From Snodgrassella alvi (GTDB lineage Bacteria > Pseudomonadota > Gammaproteobacteria > Burkholderiales > Neisseriaceae), in NCBI RefSeq assembly GCF_002777855.1, contig NZ_MEIK01000029.1, positions 186,001 to 250,000 on the forward strand: a DNA stretch of 64,000 bases. Direction: 5' to 3'. Both the position numbers and the translations under genes were made by a program. The notes under the pieces were generated by a model that saw only the letters and a list, made by a program, of their open reading frames with translations, did no database searches and was not told the DNA's origin. Positions 41,852 to 50,776 of the stretch are shown piece by piece (position 1 is the stretch's first letter; each line of letters starts with the position of its first letter).

Positions 41852-42664
41852 TTAATGGAGATGATTAATATCTATAAAACAAGTATGAGGATACTGTTCT
41901 AATAACGAATTTTCATAAACAGCTTTATTTTTAAAATAATTATTTGCAAATAATTTTACTTTTTTCTTTAATATAGAACCTAGTATTCCAATATGAAGAC
42001 GATCTGTTTCAATGGTCTCAAAATTCGACAAATAGCCAGCTAAACTTAACGAAACATGTTTAGCTAGATGTTTATTAGACCATAGACTTCCATTCCAAGA
42101 TAAAGAAATATCCATATTGTTACTTGGTAAATCGAATAGATTTGCTGATTCTCCATCAGTTCTAAAGCAGTATGCGGTGCCTATTCCTTTTTGTTCAAAA
42201 TTTGAAAAATAGTATTTCGGGAAATAAAAAGCCATATCATCCGATAAATATACATTATCCATATTAGCTTGGCTAGAAATACAGTTATTAAAGGAATAAT
42301 TTTCTCTACAAAGAATTTTTAAATTTCCAAAAGTTTCATTCAATAAATTAGGATACCCTAAAACTGTATGTGGAAGAACAATACAGGAATTATTCTTGAC
42401 AGATTTTAAAATCTCTTTATACATTTCATCGTATTTTCCTTCAACTAAATTACCACCACCAGCAAATAATATGGTTTGATTTTTGAGTAGTGATGTATCA
42501 TTTATTATTTCATAATTAAGATTTAAAGAATCAAATAATAAATAAGTAGAATGAGCTATCAATGCATCACCAGAATTGCCAGGATTACTCCAATAATAAA
42601 ATTTTTTATCTAAAAATAACGTCAATAAATTAATTATATTAATTTTTTTTATTTTTTCTTCCAT
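41852..42664 (-). CDS. Polysaccharide pyruvyltransferase-like protein
   Basis: A 270-residue protein of the PS_pyruv_trans (WcaK/EpsI-like) family, which attach pyruvate ketals to sugars from phosphoenolpyruvate. The N-terminal NPGNSGDALIAHSTYLLF with the Asn-x-Gly-Asp core and FAGGGNLVEGKY are the family motifs; TIETDRLHIGILGSILKKKV carries the conserved Arg-x-His. It overlaps the GT2 gene by 16 bases, the last member of a HAD-GT2-pyruvyltransferase operon. Pyruvylation is inferred from the family; some members have other roles. Confidence 0.8.
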   Translation of the reverse strand: MEEKIKKINIINLLTLFLDKKFYYWSNPGNSGDALIAHSTYLLFDSLNLNYEIINDTSLLKNQTILFAGGGNLVEGKYDEMYKEILKSVKNNSCIVLPHTVLGYPNLLNETFGNLKILCRENYSFNNCISSQANMDNVYLSDDMAFYFPKYYFSNFEQKGIGTAYCFRTDGESANLFDLPSNNMDISLSWNGSLWSNKHLAKHVSLSLAGYLSNFETIETDRLHIGILGSILKKKVKLFANNYFKNKAVYENSLLEQYPHTCFIDINHLH

Positions 42665-43674
42665 TTTCTTATTGTATCCCTAATTTTTGCTGCAATTGTT
42701 TTCAGAGGAAATGATTTTCTTCTTAAATACCACACATTGCCTTGAATATCATTTATTTTATGATTTAATTCATTAATTTTATTTGTTAATTCAGTATTTT
42801 TTTTATCCATTTCGTTTATAAGTAAATGTAAAATACCATAATTTGCTGAATTATCAGATAAAGCCTTTCTAACAATTGAGTTTCTATATTCTATCTGATA
42901 TTTATGATGCAGGTTTGCCCCCGCGCAGACTGAATTACCATATATATTATTAGAAGAAGCCCTTAAATGATAAAAAGCCAATTGTTCATTTATAGAATGT
43001 ATTTCACCTATTCTAAATAATCTTAGATTGTAATCCCAGTCCCCTAGCACTGGAAGCTGATCATTAAATTTTCCGATTTGCTTTGCCGCATTCATGCGAA
43101 TTAACAGACAAATTGGTGGTGTAACATTTTGTCTTAACAAGTACCCTATATCTATAGTTTGTTGCCAATGAGACCAATCTTCTGTACGTAACTGTTTAAC
43201 GGTGTCTACATTTATTTCTTCATATATAACTAAACATTTTGTTACAACAGCGACTGCATTTTGGTTGGAATTTAAATGATTTACTGTTTCTTGTAAAAAA
43301 TTATAATGCCAAGAATCATCATCATCATGTACAACCATGAATTCTTCAGTGGCAATATCAAAACCGCAATTTGATGCAGCTTCCATTCCTAAAGAAGTAG
43401 AATTATGAATTACTGTTATTTTGTCTTTTAAATAAGGTAAATTAATCTCAACCAACTCATTTACTTCTTTAGCATCACCACCATCATTGATTAAATATAA
43501 ATGCCAGTTAGAATACGATTGTTGAATTACACTTTCAAGAGCCCTAGTTAACAATAAGGGCCTATTTTTGGTCCTCATTATAATAGCAACTGAACCATCC
43601 CTTTTCAGATTGTCAACAGTATTGTTTTCAAAATAGTTTATTGGATATAATTGTTGATTTGCTGATTTTAACAT
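42649..43674 (-). CDS. Family 2 glycosyltransferase
   Basis: A 341-residue GT-A enzyme. AIIMRTKNRPLLLTRALESV, LYLINDGGD and the metal-binding acidic stretch MVVHDDDDSWH (about residue 120) define GT2. After the catalytic domain a coiled coil at about 280-315 (KKNTELTNKINELNHKIND) and a basic C-terminus (IRDTIRKWKKK) suggest membrane-surface or protein contacts. The start is two bases after the HAD-protein stop, so the genes are coupled. Confidence 0.85.
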   Translation of the reverse strand: MLKSANQQLYPINYFENNTVDNLKRDGSVAIIMRTKNRPLLLTRALESVIQQSYSNWHLYLINDGGDAKEVNELVEINLPYLKDKITVIHNSTSLGMEAASNCGFDIATEEFMVVHDDDDSWHYNFLQETVNHLNSNQNAVAVVTKCLVIYEEINVDTVKQLRTEDWSHWQQTIDIGYLLRQNVTPPICLLIRMNAAKQIGKFNDQLPVLGDWDYNLRLFRIGEIHSINEQLAFYHLRASSNNIYGNSVCAGANLHHKYQIEYRNSIVRKALSDNSANYGILHLLINEMDKKNTELTNKINELNHKINDIQGNVWYLRRKSFPLKTIAAKIRDTIRKWKKK

Positions 43675-43676
43675 AA

Positions 43677-45803
43677 TTAGTTTTCAATAAAATTTTTAAT
43701 TAACTTAGGATATTCATTAAAATATTGGAGGGCAAATTGATATACTTGCGGTTTAATTTTTTTACGATTTTCTTTCCAATACTGAATTGTACCACATTGC
43801 CATCCTCCCGGTCCCCCAAATGAAAATCGGACTTGTTTTAGATTCTGAGGTAATTGTTGGTTTATTAAACATTGCATTATTTGATGATCAAAAAGTGCAG
43901 AATGTTTAATTCTTCCCAAATATGTTTGTTCATATCTAAGAGGAGAAATACAAACTTGAAAAATTGCTGCTTTTGCAACTTCGGTATTGATATAATTTTT
44001 TTGCAAACCATAAACGGATTTATTTTTTTTCCATTTTTCAATTGTACTTAACACACCTTTCTGAAAAATAGAAATTTTTTGGAGATATTGTTCAATATAA
44101 ATACTTTTTTTATCATCCTTTAAACAAGGATAAATATCTTTCTCATCTCTCTTATAACCTATGGTAGTTTCATGATCTGCTGAATGTAAGTTTTCTAAAA
44201 TATTTACACAATTTTGATATAATTTTTTTTCGGATATAGAAGAAAAAATATTAAAAAAAGCAGCTTTCATTGGACCATTTTTATAAAGTCTTCCTGAAGC
44301 AGTTTGTCCAAATAACCCATAATAGAATCCATATATTTTACTTTCGATACCCATATGTGAACGAAATTTACTCAATGCCAATTGAATTGAGCCACTCCAA
44401 CCTAAATCTATTATCGCTATTTTTTTATTTACTTCAAATAACCCTTCTTGTTTGAAATATTCTATGGATTCTGTATATTCTTCTTCAAATTTTTTTAACA
44501 AAATAGAAGTTAATTCTTTTTGTATAAATATTTTTAATTTGTCAATTTTTTTAAAATCAAAAGCATTTTTGATTGAACCAAATTTCTGAACAAAATTAGT
44601 ATTTAAGATATCTTGCGCATCGATTCCTAAACGATTAAAATATGTTATATAAGTATCGGTATGTTGTAAAGATTCATTCACTATTGAAGTCAAAGAGTCA
44701 CTTGAAAGTTTTCCATTTTGTTTAAGTTCTATGTAATATGTAGGAAAGCGTAAGACTTTTCTTGAAAGATAGAGATAGCTGGAAGTTGTATTACATTCTT
44801 TATCTAAATCTAGTAATTGCCATACTTTTTGAATTAATTGTGCATCTCTTGCACAAAAATAAATGTGGTTGATTTCATTTTTTTTAATATGTTTTTTTAA
44901 CCATGAAGTATAACTATATAAAATTAAAGCTCCAAGTGTTTCCCCTAAACCATTCCAGAATGAATCTTCATTAAACTCTTTCAAAGAGTAGATACCATTA
45001 GTTAAATGATACACCTTATTCATTAATGAAAAAGGGACTACTTCTTGACAAAGCTGTGCACCTAATCTTCTTTGTCCTAAAAATCGCTTATAATGATAAG
45101 TATTTATATGAAATTTTCTAGGTTGTATAACATCTGCAACTTTATTATCGCCTATATGCAATATTTTATAGCCTGTATTGTTTTCTAAAACATATTTCCA
45201 AATTCTTCCACTATGTTTTGATGATAATAAGTCAGATGAGACATATAATTCGTCATATAAGTTTAAATGATTCTTTTCAAGAAGAGTTTCAATAAATTGT
45301 TTAGATAAATAAATATCAGAAACAAATATAATTTTTTTTCCAAGCTTTTTTAATTCTAAAATTAGTTTTTTATTATCTTCTATACTGATATTGCTATCTA
45401 TCTCGGCTACTAGCTCTAGCTTTTTTGCTTTATTTAGTAAACTTGTATTATATTTATATGTATCAAAAAGATAGTCATAAATCTCATCTAATGTCACTTC
45501 ATCTCTATTTTTCTGACGATGCAAAATATCTCGTATTTGTGCTTCTGCTAGGAGTCTATTTCTAGCAAAATCTTTTAAATTACTATTATTCACTTGGAGC
45601 TGATTTTCTACGTAAGCGAATAAGTCAATAGGACATTCGAATAATCGAGTTAAAAGCGTATCAAAAATATCAAAAGATATTACTTCAAAGTCATTAGATT
45701 TTTCTAAAACATTATTAATATATGTTTGATCAATTTTTTGTAAATTTTGCTCATAGTATTGTTGCGCAGAGGTAAGAATAGATTGAAAGTCGGTTGAATT
45801 CAT
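43677..45803 (-). CDS. Large HAD-superfamily protein of polysaccharide clusters
   Basis: A 708-residue protein. Near residue 40 it has ISFDIFDTLLTRLFECP, the HAD motif I (DxFDT), then KKIIFVSDIYLSKQFIE (motif II region) and LHIGDNKVADVIQPRKF (motif IV), matching the COG5610 type found in capsule and O-antigen clusters. The remaining 450 residues include KIAIIDLGWSGSIQLALSKF and FGGPGGWQCGTIQYW and are not recognised. It might act on a phosphorylated sugar or lipid; this is unproven. First gene of the three-gene minus-strand operon; very AT-rich. Confidence 0.72.
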   Translation of the reverse strand: MNSTDFQSILTSAQQYYEQNLQKIDQTYINNVLEKSNDFEVISFDIFDTLLTRLFECPIDLFAYVENQLQVNNSNLKDFARNRLLAEAQIRDILHRQKNRDEVTLDEIYDYLFDTYKYNTSLLNKAKKLELVAEIDSNISIEDNKKLILELKKLGKKIIFVSDIYLSKQFIETLLEKNHLNLYDELYVSSDLLSSKHSGRIWKYVLENNTGYKILHIGDNKVADVIQPRKFHINTYHYKRFLGQRRLGAQLCQEVVPFSLMNKVYHLTNGIYSLKEFNEDSFWNGLGETLGALILYSYTSWLKKHIKKNEINHIYFCARDAQLIQKVWQLLDLDKECNTTSSYLYLSRKVLRFPTYYIELKQNGKLSSDSLTSIVNESLQHTDTYITYFNRLGIDAQDILNTNFVQKFGSIKNAFDFKKIDKLKIFIQKELTSILLKKFEEEYTESIEYFKQEGLFEVNKKIAIIDLGWSGSIQLALSKFRSHMGIESKIYGFYYGLFGQTASGRLYKNGPMKAAFFNIFSSISEKKLYQNCVNILENLHSADHETTIGYKRDEKDIYPCLKDDKKSIYIEQYLQKISIFQKGVLSTIEKWKKNKSVYGLQKNYINTEVAKAAIFQVCISPLRYEQTYLGRIKHSALFDHQIMQCLINQQLPQNLKQVRFSFGGPGGWQCGTIQYWKENRKKIKPQVYQFALQYFNEYPKLIKNFIEN

Positions 45804-46015
45804 AATGCGTCACACCAAAAACCTAATAATCATGATAACAATATTTCACAATTTTTGCTTACTTATTACTTTGCGTCAGAAAAATTGCTAGTTGTAAAAT
45901 TTATTTAAATCAATTTTTTAGTATAACTTTTTACGAGCAAATTGTATATAAAAAATCATATAAAACAAAAAATTTATAGGTATTTGTTATATTTTAATAG
46001 TTTACCTTATTAAGC

Positions 46016-47014
46016 TTAAGAGTAAAGGATTTGTTCTATCCAGTTTTTGAAACTATATTTTTGGAATATTTCTGCTTTTATTGGTTTAAAAGGTTCTTTT
46101 AGAAAATCTTTAATATCATTATGTGTTTTATCTTCCCATATATATATATTTTCTGGATGATAGAAATCATAATTTTTAACATATGTATTTGTTGTAATTA
46201 ATTTTTTTTGATAATAAAGAGCTTCAAAATGACGAAAAGAAAGACCATGATGTCCTCCAACTACAAAGTCGACCAGTATATCTGATGAATTCACATTTTT
46301 TAAATTTTCAAAATAATTAATTCGGTTTTCTTTGCCAAAAATGATATGCTTAGATTGATAGCAATTAATATCTTTTCTTTTGCTTGTAGGGATAATAAAC
46401 TTCGTTTTTATTCCATTGGCGGTAAGATTTGTTATGCATTGCTCAATTGCTTGTACGCGACAAGTTTGATGATCTCCAATATAATAAGCCTGCATCACAT
46501 CATTTTTTATATTTTGGGGCGTAAGCATATCAAAATAAAAATTTGTAGTCTTATGTAGATGGTATTTTTTATATTCTTTATTTATTATATCTGTATGATC
46601 GAATATATAGAACTTATCAAATAAATGTATAAGATTTATTACCGGAAATCTTTTAAGTCCATCCCATTGATATCCTATAAATTTAATTTTGGTTTGCTGT
46701 TTTAACATTTCTAAAACACTTTTAGGGTATAAATCTGGTCGGATAACAATAGTGTAATCATATTGTTTGTTTCCAATTAGTAATTCTGCTTTATTTAAAC
46801 ATTGTTTCGCTTTTAATTTTTCTTTGTAATTATTGTTACGTAAGGCATGCTTAATAAAAAAATTGGATATTCGGTCTTTGATGCTTGCATATTCAAAATT
46901 TAATATGCTATCCACACGAAATACTTCATACCCATGAAATTGCAAATTTTTTGCAATTAAGTCTACGATACCATTACTTGGTGGCATGGCTAATAAAATA
47001 GTTTTATTTCTCAT
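46016..47014 (-). CDS. CgeB-like putative glycosyltransferase, paralog B
   Basis: A 332-residue paralog of the proteins at 40719 and 49506. It shows TILLAMPPSNGIVDLIAK, YDYTIVIRPDLYP, FIGYQWDGLKRFP, FYIFDHTDI, TNFYFD, YYIGDH, HHGLSFRHFEALYYQKKLIT and YDFYHPENIYIW. GLSFRHFEA is the likely sugar-nucleotide site of a GT-B fold. It has a short 212-base gap from the HAD gene and its own AT-rich promoter region. Role in glycan synthesis is inferred from fold and neighbours. Confidence 0.7.
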   Translation of the reverse strand: MRNKTILLAMPPSNGIVDLIAKNLQFHGYEVFRVDSILNFEYASIKDRISNFFIKHALRNNNYKEKLKAKQCLNKAELLIGNKQYDYTIVIRPDLYPKSVLEMLKQQTKIKFIGYQWDGLKRFPVINLIHLFDKFYIFDHTDIINKEYKKYHLHKTTNFYFDMLTPQNIKNDVMQAYYIGDHQTCRVQAIEQCITNLTANGIKTKFIIPTSKRKDINCYQSKHIIFGKENRINYFENLKNVNSSDILVDFVVGGHHGLSFRHFEALYYQKKLITTNTYVKNYDFYHPENIYIWEDKTHNDIKDFLKEPFKPIKAEIFQKYSFKNWIEQILYS

Positions 47015-47488
47015 GAAACAAATTTAAACTAGAATTTTTGGCAATTTGAAACTAATTATTTTAAGTGTAGTGTTTTTTTTAATCAATATTGCGAGATTAT
47101 TTGGTATTAAATTTTATTTAGAAAGTTTTAATTGATTACTAGCCATTGCCTATTTCTTAAGAATAGGTATGTTTGTTTATAATTAAATTCATTACTATCT
47201 AATATAGATGTTTTCTTAATTTTAATATGAACTAATCAATATTTTTTATTATCAATAAATATGAATCTTTTTAAACTTTCCATGCAAGATTTTTTTGTTT
47301 TGGTAGAATATACTTAGTTATGATTGATGTGATGATTTAGGCTAGATAGGATAATTAGCTTGGATAATTGCTTGCGGTGTTTAATATTTTAAAAATTTTT
47401 GTATTTGAAAGATTTTGATTAATACAATGTATTAATGATCTATATTAAACTTATATAACATTTATGTTTTGATTGTTCTAGGTAACGA
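47015..47488. other. AT-rich divergent intergenic region before msbA
   Basis: About 470 very AT-rich bases separate paralog B (minus) from msbA (plus). I see no gene in it. It contains a perfect palindrome, ATTAATACA-A-TGTATTAAT, at 47418-47436, about 55 bases before msbA, and must hold promoters for both genes. Confidence 0.55.
47418..47436. promoter_or_regulatory. Palindrome upstream of msbA
   Basis: ATTAATACA and TGTATTAAT are perfect inverted repeats around a single A. The size and spacing suit a dimeric regulator, but in such AT-rich DNA chance is a real alternative. Confidence 0.3.
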
Positions 47489-49270
47489 ATGAAAAAAAGT
47501 AAAGAAACCAATGCCTATTCACCGAAGAATCTGTATAAGAGGTTGTTCCCCTATATGCGGGGACTTGTAAAGTATTTCTTTATCTCTGTGCTGGCTATGG
47601 TTGTGGTAGGGGTAACAGGGCCTCTGTTTGCTTATTTGTTGAAACCAATCATCGATAATGGATTCGTCGAAAAAAACATGGAAGCCATGAAATGGGTTCC
47701 ATTTGAAATTGTCGGTTTATTTATTTTTCGTGGTATTGCTAATTATATTAATGAATACACTAGTGCATATATTTCGAATCAGATGGTTCAGGTAATTCAG
47801 AGGGATTTGTTTGCCAAAATGATGATGCTTCCAATCGGCTACTATCAGGAAAATAGCCGTGGGCGTATGATGTCACGGATTACGAATGACGCCAAAGGGA
47901 TTACTGCAGCCGGTTTTGATGTGATTACTGTGTTTGCTAAAGACGGTGTTACCGTTCTTGGTTTATTAATCTGGTTGTTTTATCTTGATTGGCAACTTAC
48001 GTTAATTACTTTTGTGACCATTCCTTTGATTGCGTGGTGTGTAAGGATTATTAATAAACGCATCCGTCGATTGGTTACACGAAGTCAAAATGATCTTGGT
48101 CAGGTGATGCAGATTTTGTCTGAATCCATTGATGGTACTCGAGTGGTACGTATCTATGGCGGTCAAAATTATGAACAGAATCGTTTGGAAAAGACTAATA
48201 AAGCATTACGAAGCCTTGCAGTAAGACGCCAGTCTTATACTTCTATAGGCAGTGCTGTGACGCAATTATTAATTGCAACTTCTTTATCGATTATTTTGTA
48301 TGTTGCTGCTAAAAGAGCCAGTCATGCAGGATTTACTGCCGGTGATTTTATGTCTTTTCTATCAGCTATGCTGATGATGTTTGATCCATTAAAGCGAATT
48401 ACTAATATGTCTAGTGTGTTGCAGACAGGTTTGATGGCTGCAGATAGTGTTTTCCATTTTCTGGACGAGCCTGAAGAAAAAGATCTTGGGGTAAAACAGC
48501 TTGTTTCACCGATAGGTGATATAACTTTTAATAATGTAACATTACGTTACGGTGAAGCAAATAAAAACGCGATTGATCATTTAAGTCTGACGATTAAACA
48601 GGGTAGTGTTGTTGCGTTAGTAGGAGAGTCAGGCTGCGGTAAAACATCTACTGTTAATTTGATTCCTAGGTTTTATGATGTGACTAGTGGTCAATTAACT
48701 ATTGGTGGAGTTAATGTAGAAGATTTTGAGCTGAAAAGTCTTCGCTCTCAGATGGCACTGGTAAGTCAGGATGTGGTTTTGTTTAATGATACTATAGCCA
48801 ATAATATTACTTATGGATGTCCTGAGGCTTCAGAGGCTGATATTATTCAGGCGGCAAAGGCCGCTAATGCTTGGTCTTTTATTAGTAATATGCCTGAAGG
48901 TTTACAAACTCAAGTAGGTGATCAGGGGATGAAACTTTCTGGAGGTCAGAGACAGAGACTAGCCATTGCGCGTGCACTGTTAAAAGATGCGCCTATTTTA
49001 ATTCTGGATGAGGCTACTAGTGCACTGGATACAGAATCTGAAAGGCTGGTTCAATCAGCTCTGGAAACTTTGATGAAAAATCGGACTACAATTGTTATTG
49101 CTCATAGGCTTTCAACTATTGAAACTGCTGACAATATTGTGGTGATGCATCAGGGTAGAATTGTTGAGCAAGGTAAACATAAGGATTTGTTAGCCAAAAA
49201 TGGTCGTTATGCAGTGCTACACCGTATGCAGTTTGGTGAAAACAGAAGTTCAGCAGATGTTAACATTTAG
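47489..49270 (+). CDS. msbA: Lipid A export ATP-binding/permease MsbA
   Basis: A 593-residue half-size ABC transporter that flips core-lipid A across the inner membrane. Six membrane segments at about 25-330 are followed by the ATPase domain with Walker A GESGCGKTSTVN, signature LSGGQRQRLAIARALLK, and Walker B ILILDEATSALD. Length and order match MsbA. Composition is closer to housekeeping genes than its AT-rich neighbours, so the glycan genes seem to have gathered around it. A generic ABC exporter is less likely. Confidence 0.9.
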   Translation: MKKSKETNAYSPKNLYKRLFPYMRGLVKYFFISVLAMVVVGVTGPLFAYLLKPIIDNGFVEKNMEAMKWVPFEIVGLFIFRGIANYINEYTSAYISNQMVQVIQRDLFAKMMMLPIGYYQENSRGRMMSRITNDAKGITAAGFDVITVFAKDGVTVLGLLIWLFYLDWQLTLITFVTIPLIAWCVRIINKRIRRLVTRSQNDLGQVMQILSESIDGTRVVRIYGGQNYEQNRLEKTNKALRSLAVRRQSYTSIGSAVTQLLIATSLSIILYVAAKRASHAGFTAGDFMSFLSAMLMMFDPLKRITNMSSVLQTGLMAADSVFHFLDEPEEKDLGVKQLVSPIGDITFNNVTLRYGEANKNAIDHLSLTIKQGSVVALVGESGCGKTSTVNLIPRFYDVTSGQLTIGGVNVEDFELKSLRSQMALVSQDVVLFNDTIANNITYGCPEASEADIIQAAKAANAWSFISNMPEGLQTQVGDQGMKLSGGQRQRLAIARALLKDAPILILDEATSALDTESERLVQSALETLMKNRTTIVIAHRLSTIETADNIVVMHQGRIVEQGKHKDLLAKNGRYAVLHRMQFGENRSSADVNI

Positions 49271-49384
49271 TTATTGTAAATAATTGATTTTCATGTTTTA
49301 TTTTGATATTACTAATTTTTCAAATGTTGTTTATTGAATTTTTAATGATTAAACTGTACTGATTTTTTGATAATAGTTCTTATA

Positions 49385-49435
49385 TACAAAATACAAGATA
49401 CGGTTTTTAAAAGATTTACGTATCTGTATTTTGTA
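49385..49435. terminator. Long bidirectional terminator after msbA
   Basis: TACAAAATACA plus GATACG (49385-49402, one bulged A) pair with CGTATC plus TGTATTTTGTA (49419-49435), a 17-bp stem. It lies between msbA and the convergent paralog C gene, so it can serve both. Confidence 0.7.
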
Positions 49436-49505
49436 TTTCAATCCTTTCATTTTCAATTAAGCATGTAAGGTTTTAGCCTAGCTATATTGGGCAGTAGCTT
49501 CAATG

Positions 49506-50579
49506 TTATATAACTGATATTTCTTTGTAAGGTGAATCGTCCAGAATATTTTTTATCCAATTGGCAAAACTGTATTTCGATATGATATCAGGATGAATGC
49601 TGATTAATGGTCTGACTAAAAAATCACTTAATTGCTGCAAGTCTTTTTCTTCTGTCCAGATAAAAATGTTATCAGGATGGTAAAAATCATAATTCTTTAT
49701 ATATGAATTATTAGTAATTAATTTTTTCCTATAGTACAAGGCTTCAAATACTCTAAATGATAAGCCATTGTGTATTGGGTTAACGATATCTATAAGTATG
49801 TCAGCCTTATTAACGTGCTTTAAATTGTCTTCAAAAGAAATATTTTGAGCAATTAAACATATGTTTTGTTCTGTATATTGGACTGCTTTGCTTGCTTCGG
49901 ACGGGCGCAATTTGATATTGAAATCTAAATTCACGCCATTTTCTATCAGTGCTTTTGCACAGGTTTGAAGGGCTTTTGTTCTGTTGTCAACATGTAAGCC
50001 TACAAAGTAGGCAATGAGCCCTTTATGGGGTACTGGTTGTGGATGGTACATGTCAAAATAAAAATTACTCATCCCTTTCAAATGAAATTGGCTATATTCC
50101 GGATTATTTACATCTAAAGGATCAAATACAAAAAAACGATCGAACAAATTTATTGTTGGAATGGTTTTGGGAAAGCGTTTGATACCATTCCACTGATAGC
50201 CTATAAATTTCTTTTTTGTATGGCTTTTCAGAAGCTCTAATGTTGCGATGGAAAACAGATCCGGACGTATAACCAGTGTATAGTCATAATTATAATTTCC
50301 TAGTGTTTTCTGGGTGTTCTCATATAGTTCCTGATGATAGATTTGTTCTTTCAGTTCAGCTTTATAGGTGAAGTCGAACAAAAATATTTTTCGGATAGTA
50401 TTAATGATATGCGTTTTCAGACTGGGATAATGAAAATTAGCTTCAATCTTTTTTTTCAGTGTTTCTGAAGTACTGTCAATAAAGATAACTTTGTAATTAT
50501 GATATTCTAGATGATTTTTGATGGCACAGGCGAAGTCGCTATAGCTCGACATAGCTAGAATAATAGTTTGTTGCGGCAT
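49506..50579 (-). CDS. CgeB-like putative glycosyltransferase, paralog C
   Basis: A 357-residue third paralog. It shows TIILAMSSYSDFACAIKNHL, YDYTLVIRPDLFS, FIGYQWNGIKRFP, FFVFDPLDV, SNFYFDMYHPQP, HNGLSFRVFEALYYRKKLIT and YDFYHPDNIFIW. WNG replaces the WDG of the other two, a possible specificity difference. It is slightly less AT-rich than A and B. Probable GT-B glycosyltransferase acting on an envelope glycan; substrate unknown. Confidence 0.7.
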   Translation of the reverse strand: MPQQTIILAMSSYSDFACAIKNHLEYHNYKVIFIDSTSETLKKKIEANFHYPSLKTHIINTIRKIFLFDFTYKAELKEQIYHQELYENTQKTLGNYNYDYTLVIRPDLFSIATLELLKSHTKKKFIGYQWNGIKRFPKTIPTINLFDRFFVFDPLDVNNPEYSQFHLKGMSNFYFDMYHPQPVPHKGLIAYFVGLHVDNRTKALQTCAKALIENGVNLDFNIKLRPSEASKAVQYTEQNICLIAQNISFEDNLKHVNKADILIDIVNPIHNGLSFRVFEALYYRKKLITNNSYIKNYDFYHPDNIFIWTEEKDLQQLSDFLVRPLISIHPDIISKYSFANWIKNILDDSPYKEISVI

Positions 50580-50776
50580 TGTTAAATTACTTTTGGAGAG
50601 TTGTGGTTTTAAATTGTTGTGAATCTGATAGGGGTTATTGGTTAAGTTAGATTCGTATTTTAGCAGTATATGTTGGTTTCAGTGGTTTTAAGAGAAACAA
50701 TATCTGTGAATTGTTTTGTGGTTTTTGGTTATAATTTATGAATAAATTATGATTTAGTTGGTATGGTGTTGAATAA

